NCBI GenBank assembly: GCA_017463225.1
Contig: JAFTPO010000063.1
Location: 1-64,000, forward strand
Length of the DNA: 64,000 bases
DNA from: Lachnospiraceae bacterium
GTDB lineage: Bacteria; Bacillota; Clostridia; Lachnospirales; Lachnospiraceae
Direction: 5' to 3'
The first letter of the stretch is position 1. Each line of letters starts with the position of its first letter. Positions 15,866 to 24,266 of the stretch are shown one piece after another. The notes under the pieces were generated by a model. It was not told where the DNA came from, ran no database searches, and saw nothing but the letters and a program-made list of their open reading frames with translations. The translations under genes and the position numbers were made by a program.

Positions 15866-18232
15866 ATGAATATAAATGAAATTTTAATTTGCTATGACAA
15901 TATGTTTGGTGTGAATTCTTTGGAGGAGATAGAGCAGTATCTGGTGGATAATATTGCCTCTGCCAGAGAATGTCAGGACAAGGCCTGTGAGTTTACTCTG
16001 TTAAGTGAGATTATCGGCTTTTGCAGAGACACAACTCAGAAGGACAAGGCTATAAGGTATTGTGATGAGCTGTTTGCTCTTATGAGAGATATGGGGATAG
16101 AGGATACCCTAGAGTACGCAACAGCCTGCCTTAATATTGCAAATGCTTATCGCGCCTTTGATATGCTGGCTGACAGTATGCTTCTGTATATTGAGGTATT
16201 AAAGATATACGACAGGCATTACAAAGGCACAGAGTTTGACTACGCATCACTTTATAATAATTGGAGTCTGTTATATCAGGAGATGGGAGAGCTGGCTCTT
16301 GCCATGGATATGCTGTATAAGGCTTTAAAGGTTGTTGATACCTATCCTGAGGCCCTCATACCACAGGCAACTACCAGAACCAATCTGGCGGTTACCTTAA
16401 TTGGTTTGGGCGAGGATGATTTTTATGATGAAGCTATGGAGCATCTAAATAAAGCTATAGATATATTTGAGAAGGATGGGGGAGACAATTTTCACTATCC
16501 TGCAGCGCTGGTGGCCTTGGGAGATGCCTGCGTGTATAAGAAGGATTTTAATTCCGCTGCAAAGTGGTACAAGCTGGGTATGGAAAAGCTTGTTAAGCAT
16601 GTGGGGAAGAATGATAACTATAAGAGAATTTTAGAGAAATATAATTATGCCGTAAAGCAGTGTGACAAGCAAGCATGGGTTAGCAATCTGGATAGATGCA
16701 GAGAATTTTATGTAAACCACGGGCGTCCTATGATAGCATCTAAGTTTTCGAGCTACGAGCAACGCATAGCAGTAGGTCTGGTGGGAGAGGGCTCTGACTG
16801 CTATGGCTTTGATGATTATATTTCTACAGACCATGATTATGAGCTGGGCTTTTGTATGTGGCTTACTGCTGAAGATCATAGGGCTATAGGTGATGAGCTA
16901 CAGCAGGAGTATGAGAAGCTTCTTCGTGACCAGGGAGTGGTTCAGGAGGATTCATTAGCATATAACCCTAATCTGTCAGGCAGAAGAGGTGTATTTATCA
17001 TAGATGAATTCTATGACAGAGTGCTAGGGATTAAGAATAGTGTAAACAATCTGGAGAATATATGGAACACTACCACTGGGGAGCGCTTTGCAGAAGCCAC
17101 AAACGGACAGGTGTTTAGAGATGATTTAGGGGAGTTTACAAGGATAAGGGAAGTGCTGCTTGGATATTATCCGGAGACAATGTGGAAGCAAAAGCTTGTA
17201 AAGGAGCTTCACGATTATTCTCAGTATGCCCAGAGCAATTATCCAAGGATGATGGCAAGGGGTGACTATGCTACTGCAGCTATATGTAAGGCCAAGGCTA
17301 TGGAAGCTGCCCTTGATGTAGTTTATCTCTTGAATAAGCATTTTGCACCTTATTACAAATGGAAGAGAAAGGGCGTAGAAAGCTGTCCTAAGTTAAATCA
17401 GTTAGGTAAGCTGGTGGATAGCCTTGCCTTAGTGCAGCAACAGTCTCATGCTTGGAACAATGTAAGCTATGATGCCACAAAGCCTAACTACCAGGATGAT
17501 AATGTTAAGCTGTTTGATGACATAGCAGGACTTATATTGGATGAACTGAAGAATCAGAAGCTGGTAACAGGTGATGATTTGTTCTTGGAGTCTTATGTGG
17601 GACAGCTGTTAGGAGGAAGAAATATGAGTGGTGAGAATACAATTCAAAGGATAGTTGAATTAGAGTGGAAGATGTTTGATAAGGTGAAAAATGAGGGTGG
17701 TCGCGCTGATTGTCAGGATGACTGGAATACATTTTCCCTTATGAGAAAGAGTCAGTATATGGCATGGGATGAGGCTCTTTTGGAAAGCTATTTAAAGGAC
17801 CTTGAGATAGCTGAGTCTAAGGGCTGGAATATGATTATGGAGAAGTATGCACGTATGATGAAGACTACAGCCCCAGACAGATATGAGGAGCTTGCTCCGG
17901 AGCTTCCCGTTATAACTGAGGATAGAATTGCCATACAGGAAAACATTATTGCCATACAGGTAGCTTGGATGGAAGAATTCGCGGAAAAGTATCCTAAGAT
18001 GGCTGGCAATTCCAGAAGTATAAGAACAGCTACGGATAATCCTTATAATACATCCTACGAAACCTATTTAAGAGGTGAGCTTAGCACATATTCAGAGAGG
18101 ACATTTGTGTTGTATGGAAGATTCATAGCAGCGATGTATAATAGTGGCAAAAACCTGGCATATGAGATAATGACTAATACTGCTAAGTCATATGGATATG
18201 ACAGCGTAGAGGATGCAGAAAATAAGCTGTAA
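15866..18232 (+). CDS. TPR-DUF4037-DUF4125 protein (putative nucleotidyltransferase)
   Basis: A 788-residue cytoplasmic protein. Residues about 30-270 are TPR repeats. Residues about 285-560 fit DUF4037, with a nucleotidyltransferase-like core at about 307-324 (GEGSDCYGFDD followed by STDHD: G-S then acidic residues). The C-terminal part (about 580-780; MRKSQYMAWDEALLESY, YAxMM, and the NPYNTSYETYLRGEL motif) fits DUF4125. AAAGGA at 15852-15857 supports the ATG at 15866; the ATG at 15857 overlaps it. DUF4037 proteins are predicted nucleotidyltransferases of unknown substrate. The gene closes the accessory island. Confidence 0.78.
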   Translation: MNINEILICYDNMFGVNSLEEIEQYLVDNIASARECQDKACEFTLLSEIIGFCRDTTQKDKAIRYCDELFALMRDMGIEDTLEYATACLNIANAYRAFDMLADSMLLYIEVLKIYDRHYKGTEFDYASLYNNWSLLYQEMGELALAMDMLYKALKVVDTYPEALIPQATTRTNLAVTLIGLGEDDFYDEAMEHLNKAIDIFEKDGGDNFHYPAALVALGDACVYKKDFNSAAKWYKLGMEKLVKHVGKNDNYKRILEKYNYAVKQCDKQAWVSNLDRCREFYVNHGRPMIASKFSSYEQRIAVGLVGEGSDCYGFDDYISTDHDYELGFCMWLTAEDHRAIGDELQQEYEKLLRDQGVVQEDSLAYNPNLSGRRGVFIIDEFYDRVLGIKNSVNNLENIWNTTTGERFAEATNGQVFRDDLGEFTRIREVLLGYYPETMWKQKLVKELHDYSQYAQSNYPRMMARGDYATAAICKAKAMEAALDVVYLLNKHFAPYYKWKRKGVESCPKLNQLGKLVDSLALVQQQSHAWNNVSYDATKPNYQDDNVKLFDDIAGLILDELKNQKLVTGDDLFLESYVGQLLGGRNMSGENTIQRIVELEWKMFDKVKNEGGRADCQDDWNTFSLMRKSQYMAWDEALLESYLKDLEIAESKGWNMIMEKYARMMKTTAPDRYEELAPELPVITEDRIAIQENIIAIQVAWMEEFAEKYPKMAGNSRSIRTATDNPYNTSYETYLRGELSTYSERTFVLYGRFIAAMYNSGKNLAYEIMTNTAKSYGYDSVEDAENKL

Positions 18233-18291
18233 AATTATGCTGATTTTTCGACAAAAAATTCTTACCAAAATCGAAAAAAATAGTAGTAATA

Positions 18292-18320
18292 TTGACAATT
18301 TTATTATATATTAGTAATCA
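18292..18320 (+). promoter_or_regulatory. Possible promoter for potABCD
   Basis: A perfect TTGACA (18292-18297) lies upstream of AT-rich sequence; the best -10 at the right distance (TAATCA, 18315-18320) is poor. The assignment rests mainly on the -35 and on position. Confidence 0.4.
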
Positions 18321-18327
18321 CGGTATC

Positions 18328-18363
18328 GCTTTAGCGCGACAAAGAGGAAAATAGTGCTAAAGC
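18328..18363 (+). promoter_or_regulatory. Leader hairpin in the potA 5' region
   Basis: GCTTTAGC (18328-18335) and GCTAAAGC (18356-18363) form a perfect 8-bp stem with a 20-nt loop, 42 bp before the potA start and after the putative promoter. It has no T-run, so it is not a terminator. It could be an mRNA-stability or regulatory structure for the polyamine operon; I do not recognise a known riboswitch. Confidence 0.4.
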
Positions 18364-18405
18364 ACCCCCGATCTAAAAAATTTTATTTTGGAGGGCATTT
18401 ATAAA

Positions 18406-19866
18406 ATGAACGAAACACTTATTGAATTTAAGAACGTAAAGAAGGTCTTTGATGACACGGTAGTTGTTGAGGATTTTAACCTTGAGGTCAAAAAGGGTGA
18501 ATTTGTAACCTTACTTGGTCCATCGGGATGTGGTAAAACCACTATGCTTAGAATATTGGGCGGCTTTGAGTTGCCAACCTCAGGAAGTATTATGATGAAT
18601 GGTGAAGATATAAGTATGCTTCCACCTAATCAGCGTCCTGTCAATACGGTGTTTCAGAAGTACGCTCTTTTTCCACATCTAAATGTATATGACAATATTG
18701 CATTTGGACTTAAGCTTAAGAAGCTATCTAAGAAGGAACAGGATGAGAAGGTTAAGAAGGCCTTAGAGCTTGTAGACCTTGAGGGTTTTGAGAAGAGAGC
18801 TATACATACGCTATCAGGTGGACAGCAGCAACGTATAGCAATTGCACGTGCAGTTGTTAATGAGCCAGATGTTTTACTTCTTGATGAGTCTCTTAGTGCA
18901 CTTGATTACAAGATGCGTAAGGAGATGCAGGTTGAACTTAAAAACATGCATAAGAAGCTTGGTATAACATTTATATTTGTAACTCATGATCAGGAGGAGG
19001 CTCTTACCATGTCGGACAAAATTGTTGTTATGGCAGATGGTGAAATTCAGCAGATTGGTACTCCTGAGGAGATATATAATGAACCTAAGAATTTGTTTGT
19101 AGCTGACTTTATTGGTGAGAGTAACATATTCAAGGGTACAATGCTTGGTTACCACAAGGTTCGTTTCTGTGGTACGGAGTTTGATTGTGTAGATGACTAT
19201 GCTAAGGATATGGTTATAGATGCTGTAATCCGTCCTGAGGATATAGTGATTACTGATGAAAGCAAGGGACAGTTTACAGGTGAGGTTATCTCCTGTGACT
19301 TTAAGGGAACATTTTATATAGTTGTAGTTCAGGCTGGTAAGAATGAGATAGAGATTCACAGTTTGAATAATTATGCTATCGGAACTAAGGTTGGCATGAG
19401 TATTGAGCCTGACAATATACACCTTATTCCATACGATACAAGCATCAACCACTATGAAGGTAAGGTTGTGGAGAGCAAGGTGGAAGACAAGATTCATGTG
19501 GAGTTTGAGGACTTCGAAGTGGATATCAATCCGTCAGTTCTTATTCCTGGTGCTGTTATGGAGGACTGGGAGGTTGTTGATGCTGAGGGTAACAGCATAG
19601 ATCTTATGGGTACTAGAGTTGAGGCTTCATTTATCCCATCTGATGCGGATCTTACTGATGACGCAGAGCAGGGTCTTGTACAGGGTAATATTTTCTCATT
19701 TATCTATGTTGATGACCATTATAGATACACAGTTCGTACTAAATCTGAAGAGGACTACGTGGTAAATGATGAGGACCTTTGGAATCAGGAGGACTATGTT
19801 GGTGTAATTATCCCTATGGATAAGATAACTTATAAGATAATAGAGGGAGAAGCAGATGAAGAGTAA
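18406..19866 (+). CDS. potA: Spermidine/putrescine ABC transporter ATP-binding protein PotA
   Basis: The ATPase of a polyamine importer. The ABC domain (about 1-240) shows Walker A GPSGCGKTT, Q-loop VFQKYALFPHL, signature LSGGQQQR, and Walker B LLLDESLSALD (Ser where most PotA have Pro). It is followed by TOBE-type beta sequence. At 486 residues it is about 100 longer than E. coli PotA (378); the extra acidic C-terminal region looks like additional TOBE-like material. The ATG at 18406 is preceded by TTGGAGGG. First gene of potABCD; potB starts inside its last codons. Confidence 0.93.
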   Translation: MNETLIEFKNVKKVFDDTVVVEDFNLEVKKGEFVTLLGPSGCGKTTMLRILGGFELPTSGSIMMNGEDISMLPPNQRPVNTVFQKYALFPHLNVYDNIAFGLKLKKLSKKEQDEKVKKALELVDLEGFEKRAIHTLSGGQQQRIAIARAVVNEPDVLLLDESLSALDYKMRKEMQVELKNMHKKLGITFIFVTHDQEEALTMSDKIVVMADGEIQQIGTPEEIYNEPKNLFVADFIGESNIFKGTMLGYHKVRFCGTEFDCVDDYAKDMVIDAVIRPEDIVITDESKGQFTGEVISCDFKGTFYIVVVQAGKNEIEIHSLNNYAIGTKVGMSIEPDNIHLIPYDTSINHYEGKVVESKVEDKIHVEFEDFEVDINPSVLIPGAVMEDWEVVDAEGNSIDLMGTRVEASFIPSDADLTDDAEQGLVQGNIFSFIYVDDHYRYTVRTKSEEDYVVNDEDLWNQEDYVGVIIPMDKITYKIIEGEADEE

Positions 19867-20647
19867 TAATTTGAGAAAGCAGTTGGCTATACCATATGCT
19901 ATCTTCTTACTACTTTTCGTGGTATTTCCTCTGCTGGTTGTAATATATTATGGATTTACAAATGGTGACGGACAGCCATCATTTGAGAACTTTATTAATT
20001 TCTTTAAGAATGGTAAGACTGTGGGAACCTTAATCTACAGCTTTGCCATAGCTATTATAACTACCATAGTGTGTTTGTTGTTAGCTTACCCTGTGGCACT
20101 TATTATAGCCAAGGGAGCATATAGCAAGAAGGCAAAATTCCTTATGATATTTGTGCTTCCTATGTGGATTAACTTTACCCTTCGTATAACAGCACTTAAG
20201 GAGGTGCTTACACTAATCGAAGGAAATTTGGCGTATCACCAGTTTTTGAATACCATTATATGTATGGTATATGACTTTTTACCATTTATGATGATGCCAC
20301 TTTATAATTCCTTAACTAAGCTTGATGATGGACTTATTGAGGCGGCCCGTGACCTTGGGGCAGGCAAGAGACAGGTATTATTTAAGGTTATCTTACCTCT
20401 TTCTGTACCTGGTATTGTAAGTGGTGTAACTATGGTATTCCTTCCAAGTATGACTAACTATGTAGTGCTTGATATGATTTATAACAGCACATATATTATG
20501 GGAAGTCTTATAGGAAGCTACTTCAGCGCGTATGATTGGCACAATGGTTCCGTTATATCCATAGTGCTTCTGCTTATTATTCTGGCTATAACGTATTTGT
20601 CTAACAAATATACAGAGGATGATGGGACATCAGCCAGAGTGCGTTAG
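19856..20647 (+). CDS. potB: Spermidine/putrescine ABC transporter permease PotB
   Basis: A 263-residue membrane permease with about six hydrophobic segments. The cytoplasmic coupling loop IEAARDLGAGKRQVLFKVILPL is the EAA motif of binding-protein-dependent permeases. The ATG overlaps the potA stop by 11 bp, indicating translational coupling. It forms the transmembrane channel with PotC. Confidence 0.92.
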   Translation: MKSNNLRKQLAIPYAIFLLLFVVFPLLVVIYYGFTNGDGQPSFENFINFFKNGKTVGTLIYSFAIAIITTIVCLLLAYPVALIIAKGAYSKKAKFLMIFVLPMWINFTLRITALKEVLTLIEGNLAYHQFLNTIICMVYDFLPFMMMPLYNSLTKLDDGLIEAARDLGAGKRQVLFKVILPLSVPGIVSGVTMVFLPSMTNYVVLDMIYNSTYIMGSLIGSYFSAYDWHNGSVISIVLLLIILAITYLSNKYTEDDGTSARVR

Positions 20648-20681
20648 TTACTTTTGATTAGTGATATGATAGGAGATTAGG

Positions 20682-21473
20682 ATGTTAAAGTTTATTCAGC
20701 ATATATTTATATGGTTTGTATTGCTGTTTTTGTATGCACCAATCTTAATCCTTATGGTGTACAGCTTTACAGATTCAACCATGATAGGAACCATCAAAGG
20801 TTTTTCTATGCAAAATTACATAACCCTGTTTACTACACCGGAGTTAGTGGAGATGATTATCGGCACATTTACCTTGGCTATTGGTGTTGCAATATTATCC
20901 ACAATTCTTGGAACTACAGGAGCCATCGGTGCATTTTACTCTAAGAGAAGAACCAGAGGAGTGCTAGAGATGGCTAATCAGATTCCTGTTATCAATGCAG
21001 ATGTAGTGACAGGATTCTCTATGTGTATACTTATGATAGTATTTTTCAAGGTTAGAAAGGAGACATTCTTACCACTTGTAATCGGTCAGACTGCCCTTTG
21101 TACACCTTTCGTATATCTGTCAGTGCTTCCTAGATTAAAGCAGATGGATCATCAGCTTTACGAGGCAGCCCTAGACCTTGGATGTAATGCTTCTATGGCT
21201 CTTAGAAAGGTGGTTATACCTCAGATAGTGCCAGGCATCATCTCAGGCTTTATGACAGCTATAACTCTTTCTTTGGATGATTACTTCATCACAACCTATA
21301 CGAAGCCGGCAACCTTTGATACCATAAGCACTTACGTTGTAAATGCTACAAAGGGAGCACAGACGGATATTAAGACGGCACTGTGGGCGCTGTCTACAGT
21401 GATATTTGTTCTGGTGGCGCTTTATGTTGTTGCGCAGAATGTGATAGCTAAGAAAGAGGAGAAGAAGAGTTGA
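20682..21473 (+). CDS. potC: Spermidine/putrescine ABC transporter permease PotC
   Basis: A 263-residue membrane permease of the PotC type, with about six hydrophobic segments and an EAA loop (YEAALDLGCNASMALRKVVI). AGGAGA precedes the ATG. It pairs with PotB; the last bases overlap the TTG start of potD. Confidence 0.92.
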   Translation: MLKFIQHIFIWFVLLFLYAPILILMVYSFTDSTMIGTIKGFSMQNYITLFTTPELVEMIIGTFTLAIGVAILSTILGTTGAIGAFYSKRRTRGVLEMANQIPVINADVVTGFSMCILMIVFFKVRKETFLPLVIGQTALCTPFVYLSVLPRLKQMDHQLYEAALDLGCNASMALRKVVIPQIVPGIISGFMTAITLSLDDYFITTYTKPATFDTISTYVVNATKGAQTDIKTALWALSTVIFVLVALYVVAQNVIAKKEEKKS

Positions 21474-22939
21474 GAAAGAATAGTAAGAAATTAATTACAT
21501 ATATCCTATGCCTTGTTATGCTTATGGGAAATATGCTTACTCTCACAGGCTGTAGCAGTGAGGGAGGCTCAGATGAGGATGTAATCGTTCTTCGTGTAAG
21601 CAACTGGGAAGAATACATTGACGAGGGCGACTGGGATCCTGAGGAGGAAACCATTGAACTTGAAAATGGTACAGTAATATGCCCAGAAACAGGTATAGTA
21701 GAGGATTTTGAAGCATGGTTTTATGAGACATACGGTAGAGAAGTTAGAGTTGAGTATTCAACCTTTGGTACCAATGAGGAGCTTTACAACCAGATGTCCA
21801 TGGGCGATACCTATGATTTGGTTTGTCCATCAGAGTATATGATAATGAAGCTTATGACTGAGGATATGCTTATTCCTTACTCAGATGAGTTTTATGATAC
21901 AAGCATAGAGACAAATTACTACGCAAAGGGCTTGTCGCCATATATTAGAAGCGTATATGATGAGCTTTCCATAGAGGGAGAGCCACTGTCAAAGTACGCT
22001 GCAGGCTATATGTGGGGAACTCTTGGTATAGTTTATAATCCTGAGGTTATAAGCGCCGAGGAAGCAGCACATTGGGATTTGCTTTTAAGTAAGAAGTATT
22101 CTAAGCAGGTTACCATAAAGGATAGTGTCAGAGATGCGTATTTTGCAGGTAACAGTATATATAACAAGGATTTGTTACTTTCTGAGGAGTTTGTGAATTC
22201 TGAGGATTATTATGTTCAGATGGAGCAGCTTCTAAATGCAACAGATAAGAAAACTGTAGATGCTACAGAGGACATACTATCTGATATTAAGGGAAATGTT
22301 TATTCCTTCGAGACCGACAGTGGTAAGGCTGATATGGTATCAGGTAAGGTGGTTGCCAACCAGCAGTGGTCAGGAGATGCAGTATATACCTTAGACCAGG
22401 CAGAGGAAGAGGGAGTAATCCTTTGTTATTCAGCACCTGAAGAAGCTACAAACCTTTGGTTTGATGGCTGGGTAATGTTAAAGGACGGAATAGGTGAGGA
22501 CCCTGATAAGCAGATGGCTGCAGAGGCATTTGTAAACTTTGTGTCTATGCCTGAGAATGCTATTAGAAATATGTGGTACATCGGATATACCTCAGTTATA
22601 GCAGGTGGAGAGGATGATTCCATATTCCAGTATATAGAGTTTTTATATTCAGCTGACCCGGAGGAGGAAGCCCCGGAGGATTTAGTTGAGTATCCTGTTA
22701 GTCATTTCTTCACAGGTAAGCATGCATCAGAGCTTACAGATGAGGAAATCGCAGAATATACTCTCACAACCTGGGAGGAGCAAACCAGAAGACAGCTCTT
22801 CGCCCAGTACCCACCAGAAGAGGTTACAGATAGAAGTGTGGTTATGGCCTACTTCGACAAGGAAGGAAATGAGAGAATAAACCAGATGTGGTTAAACGTA
22901 AGATGCTTTGATGTTTATGAGTATCTGTGGGGAGAGTAG
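21470..22939 (+). CDS. potD: Polyamine-binding lipoprotein PotD
   Basis: A 489-residue extracellular solute-binding lipoprotein. The signal peptide ends in a lipobox-like LTLTGC, with the lipid-modified Cys at about residue 28, followed by an acidic linker. The mature part has the periplasmic-binding-protein pattern of PotD/PotF (YEVRVEYSTFGTNEELYNQM-like region, DLVCPSEYMI, YMWGTLGIVYNP). It is longer than E. coli PotD (348), partly because of inserts near the N-terminus. The start is TTG, overlapping the potC stop by 4 nt, with AGGAGAAG upstream. It delivers polyamine to PotABC. Confidence 0.9.
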   Translation: MRKNSKKLITYILCLVMLMGNMLTLTGCSSEGGSDEDVIVLRVSNWEEYIDEGDWDPEEETIELENGTVICPETGIVEDFEAWFYETYGREVRVEYSTFGTNEELYNQMSMGDTYDLVCPSEYMIMKLMTEDMLIPYSDEFYDTSIETNYYAKGLSPYIRSVYDELSIEGEPLSKYAAGYMWGTLGIVYNPEVISAEEAAHWDLLLSKKYSKQVTIKDSVRDAYFAGNSIYNKDLLLSEEFVNSEDYYVQMEQLLNATDKKTVDATEDILSDIKGNVYSFETDSGKADMVSGKVVANQQWSGDAVYTLDQAEEEGVILCYSAPEEATNLWFDGWVMLKDGIGEDPDKQMAAEAFVNFVSMPENAIRNMWYIGYTSVIAGGEDDSIFQYIEFLYSADPEEEAPEDLVEYPVSHFFTGKHASELTDEEIAEYTLTTWEEQTRRQLFAQYPPEEVTDRSVVMAYFDKEGNERINQMWLNVRCFDVYEYLWGE

Positions 22940-22943
22940 AATT

Positions 22944-24206
22944 ATGGAATTTCGTATGCCATCCTACTACAACCAGTTTAAATGCATCGCCGACAAGTGT
23001 CCTGATACCTGCTGTGCAGGCTGGGCTATAGTTATAGATGATAAGACTATAGAGACTTATAAGGATATGACTGGCGAAGCTGGAGAGTATGTAAGAGATA
23101 AAGTTGATTTTGAAGAAGGTATTTACAAGAGGCATGGCGAACGCTGTGCCTTCTTAAATGATTGTAATCTCTGTGATTTGATTATTAATCAGGGAGAGGA
23201 TAAGCTTTGCAAAACCTGCACCAGGTATCCTAGACATTTTGAGGAGTATGGTAATTTGGTTGAGGCTGCCCTTTCTATGAGCTGTCCTGTGGCAGCAGGT
23301 CTTATAATTGATAATCCTGACAGAGATAGATTCAAGTGTAGAGTTGATGAGACTAAGAATAAGGGTGAAAAGGTAGATAAGAAGCTACTGGATGTGCTTC
23401 TTAGAGTTAGAAAGCTTATATTTGCCATCACAGCAGATAGGACCAAGTCTATAGACCAGCGTATGAAGGAAATTCTTCTTCTTACTGAGAAGGTTCAGCC
23501 ACGTATATTTGATTATGAGAAGCTGGGCGCTAAGAGGAGGCTTAGTGCATTCTCTAAGGGTATATTCCAAAAGCTTGATGAGATACTTGATAAGTGTCAG
23601 CATGACTTGAGCCAGAGAGCCTTAAGCCAGGATGATGGCAAGAATGGGAAGTCAAAGCTATCTAAGAAGAAAAAGAATAACTACATAGTTTTAAGGCAGT
23701 CAGAAGACCGATCCCAAGAGGATAACAATATGGGCTACCAGCTTATGAAAGAATACATAGATATGTTCCTAGGGTTGGAGAACATCAACGAGGATTGGCC
23801 TAAAACTATGGGAGAGATAATAAGTCTCCTATATCACAGACATATACCGGAAGAATACAAGAGCTTAAAGTCAGAATTTGTGTCTGCTATGAAAACTAGA
23901 GAATATGAGTATGAGCACATTTTAAACTACTTCATATACACCTATTTCTTAGGCGGAATATATGATTATAACATTCTTGGCATGGTGAAGCTTGCAGTTG
24001 TAAGCACCCTTATCATAAGAGAGATGGGTATGGCAAAGTGGCTTCAGAACGAAAAGGAGCTTAGGGTGGAGCATCAGCTAAAGTGTGCCTATTCTTACTC
24101 CAGACAGGTGGAGCATTCGGAGGACAACCAGCTTGCCTTTGAGGGAATTCTAACAGCTCATCCAAAGTTTGAGACAGAGAATATTATCTCAACACTAGAG
24201 CTATAA
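22944..24206 (+). CDS. fliB: Flagellin lysine-N-methylase FliB
   Basis: A 420-residue protein of the FliB family. The N-terminus has MPSYYNQFKC followed by CPDTCCAGW, and further Cys residues at C-x-L-C and CKTCTRYPR, the clustered-cysteine (possibly metal-binding) signature of FliB. FliB methylates surface lysines of flagellin; the strain is therefore probably flagellated. GGGGAGAG precedes the ATG at 22944, 4 bp after potD, so it may be read from the pot transcript. An alternative reading from 22908 would overlap potD and lacks a site. Confidence 0.85.
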   Translation: MEFRMPSYYNQFKCIADKCPDTCCAGWAIVIDDKTIETYKDMTGEAGEYVRDKVDFEEGIYKRHGERCAFLNDCNLCDLIINQGEDKLCKTCTRYPRHFEEYGNLVEAALSMSCPVAAGLIIDNPDRDRFKCRVDETKNKGEKVDKKLLDVLLRVRKLIFAITADRTKSIDQRMKEILLLTEKVQPRIFDYEKLGAKRRLSAFSKGIFQKLDEILDKCQHDLSQRALSQDDGKNGKSKLSKKKKNNYIVLRQSEDRSQEDNNMGYQLMKEYIDMFLGLENINEDWPKTMGEIISLLYHRHIPEEYKSLKSEFVSAMKTREYEYEHILNYFIYTYFLGGIYDYNILGMVKLAVVSTLIIREMGMAKWLQNEKELRVEHQLKCAYSYSRQVEHSEDNQLAFEGILTAHPKFETENIISTLEL

Positions 24207-24213
24207 TAAACAC

Positions 24214-24246
24214 AAAAATAGACAAGGGAATCCCTTGTCTATTTTT
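24214..24246. terminator. Bidirectional terminator between fliB and the GH2 gene
   Basis: A nearly perfect inverted repeat (AAAAATAGACAAGGGA with TCCCTTGTCTATTTTT) with T-runs on both strands. It serves the convergent fliB and GH2 genes. Confidence 0.9.
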
Positions 24247-24266
24247 ATAACTTACATAATGTTGCG

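Noticed and set aside
18321..18380. tRNA or riboswitch in the potA leader
   Set aside because: Only one hairpin, no cloverleaf or known aptamer conserved bases were found.
18874..19497. A 207-codon minus-strand open frame within potA
   Set aside because: It is antisense to the conserved ABC domain of potA, has no ribosome binding site, and codes for an unnatural-looking sequence.
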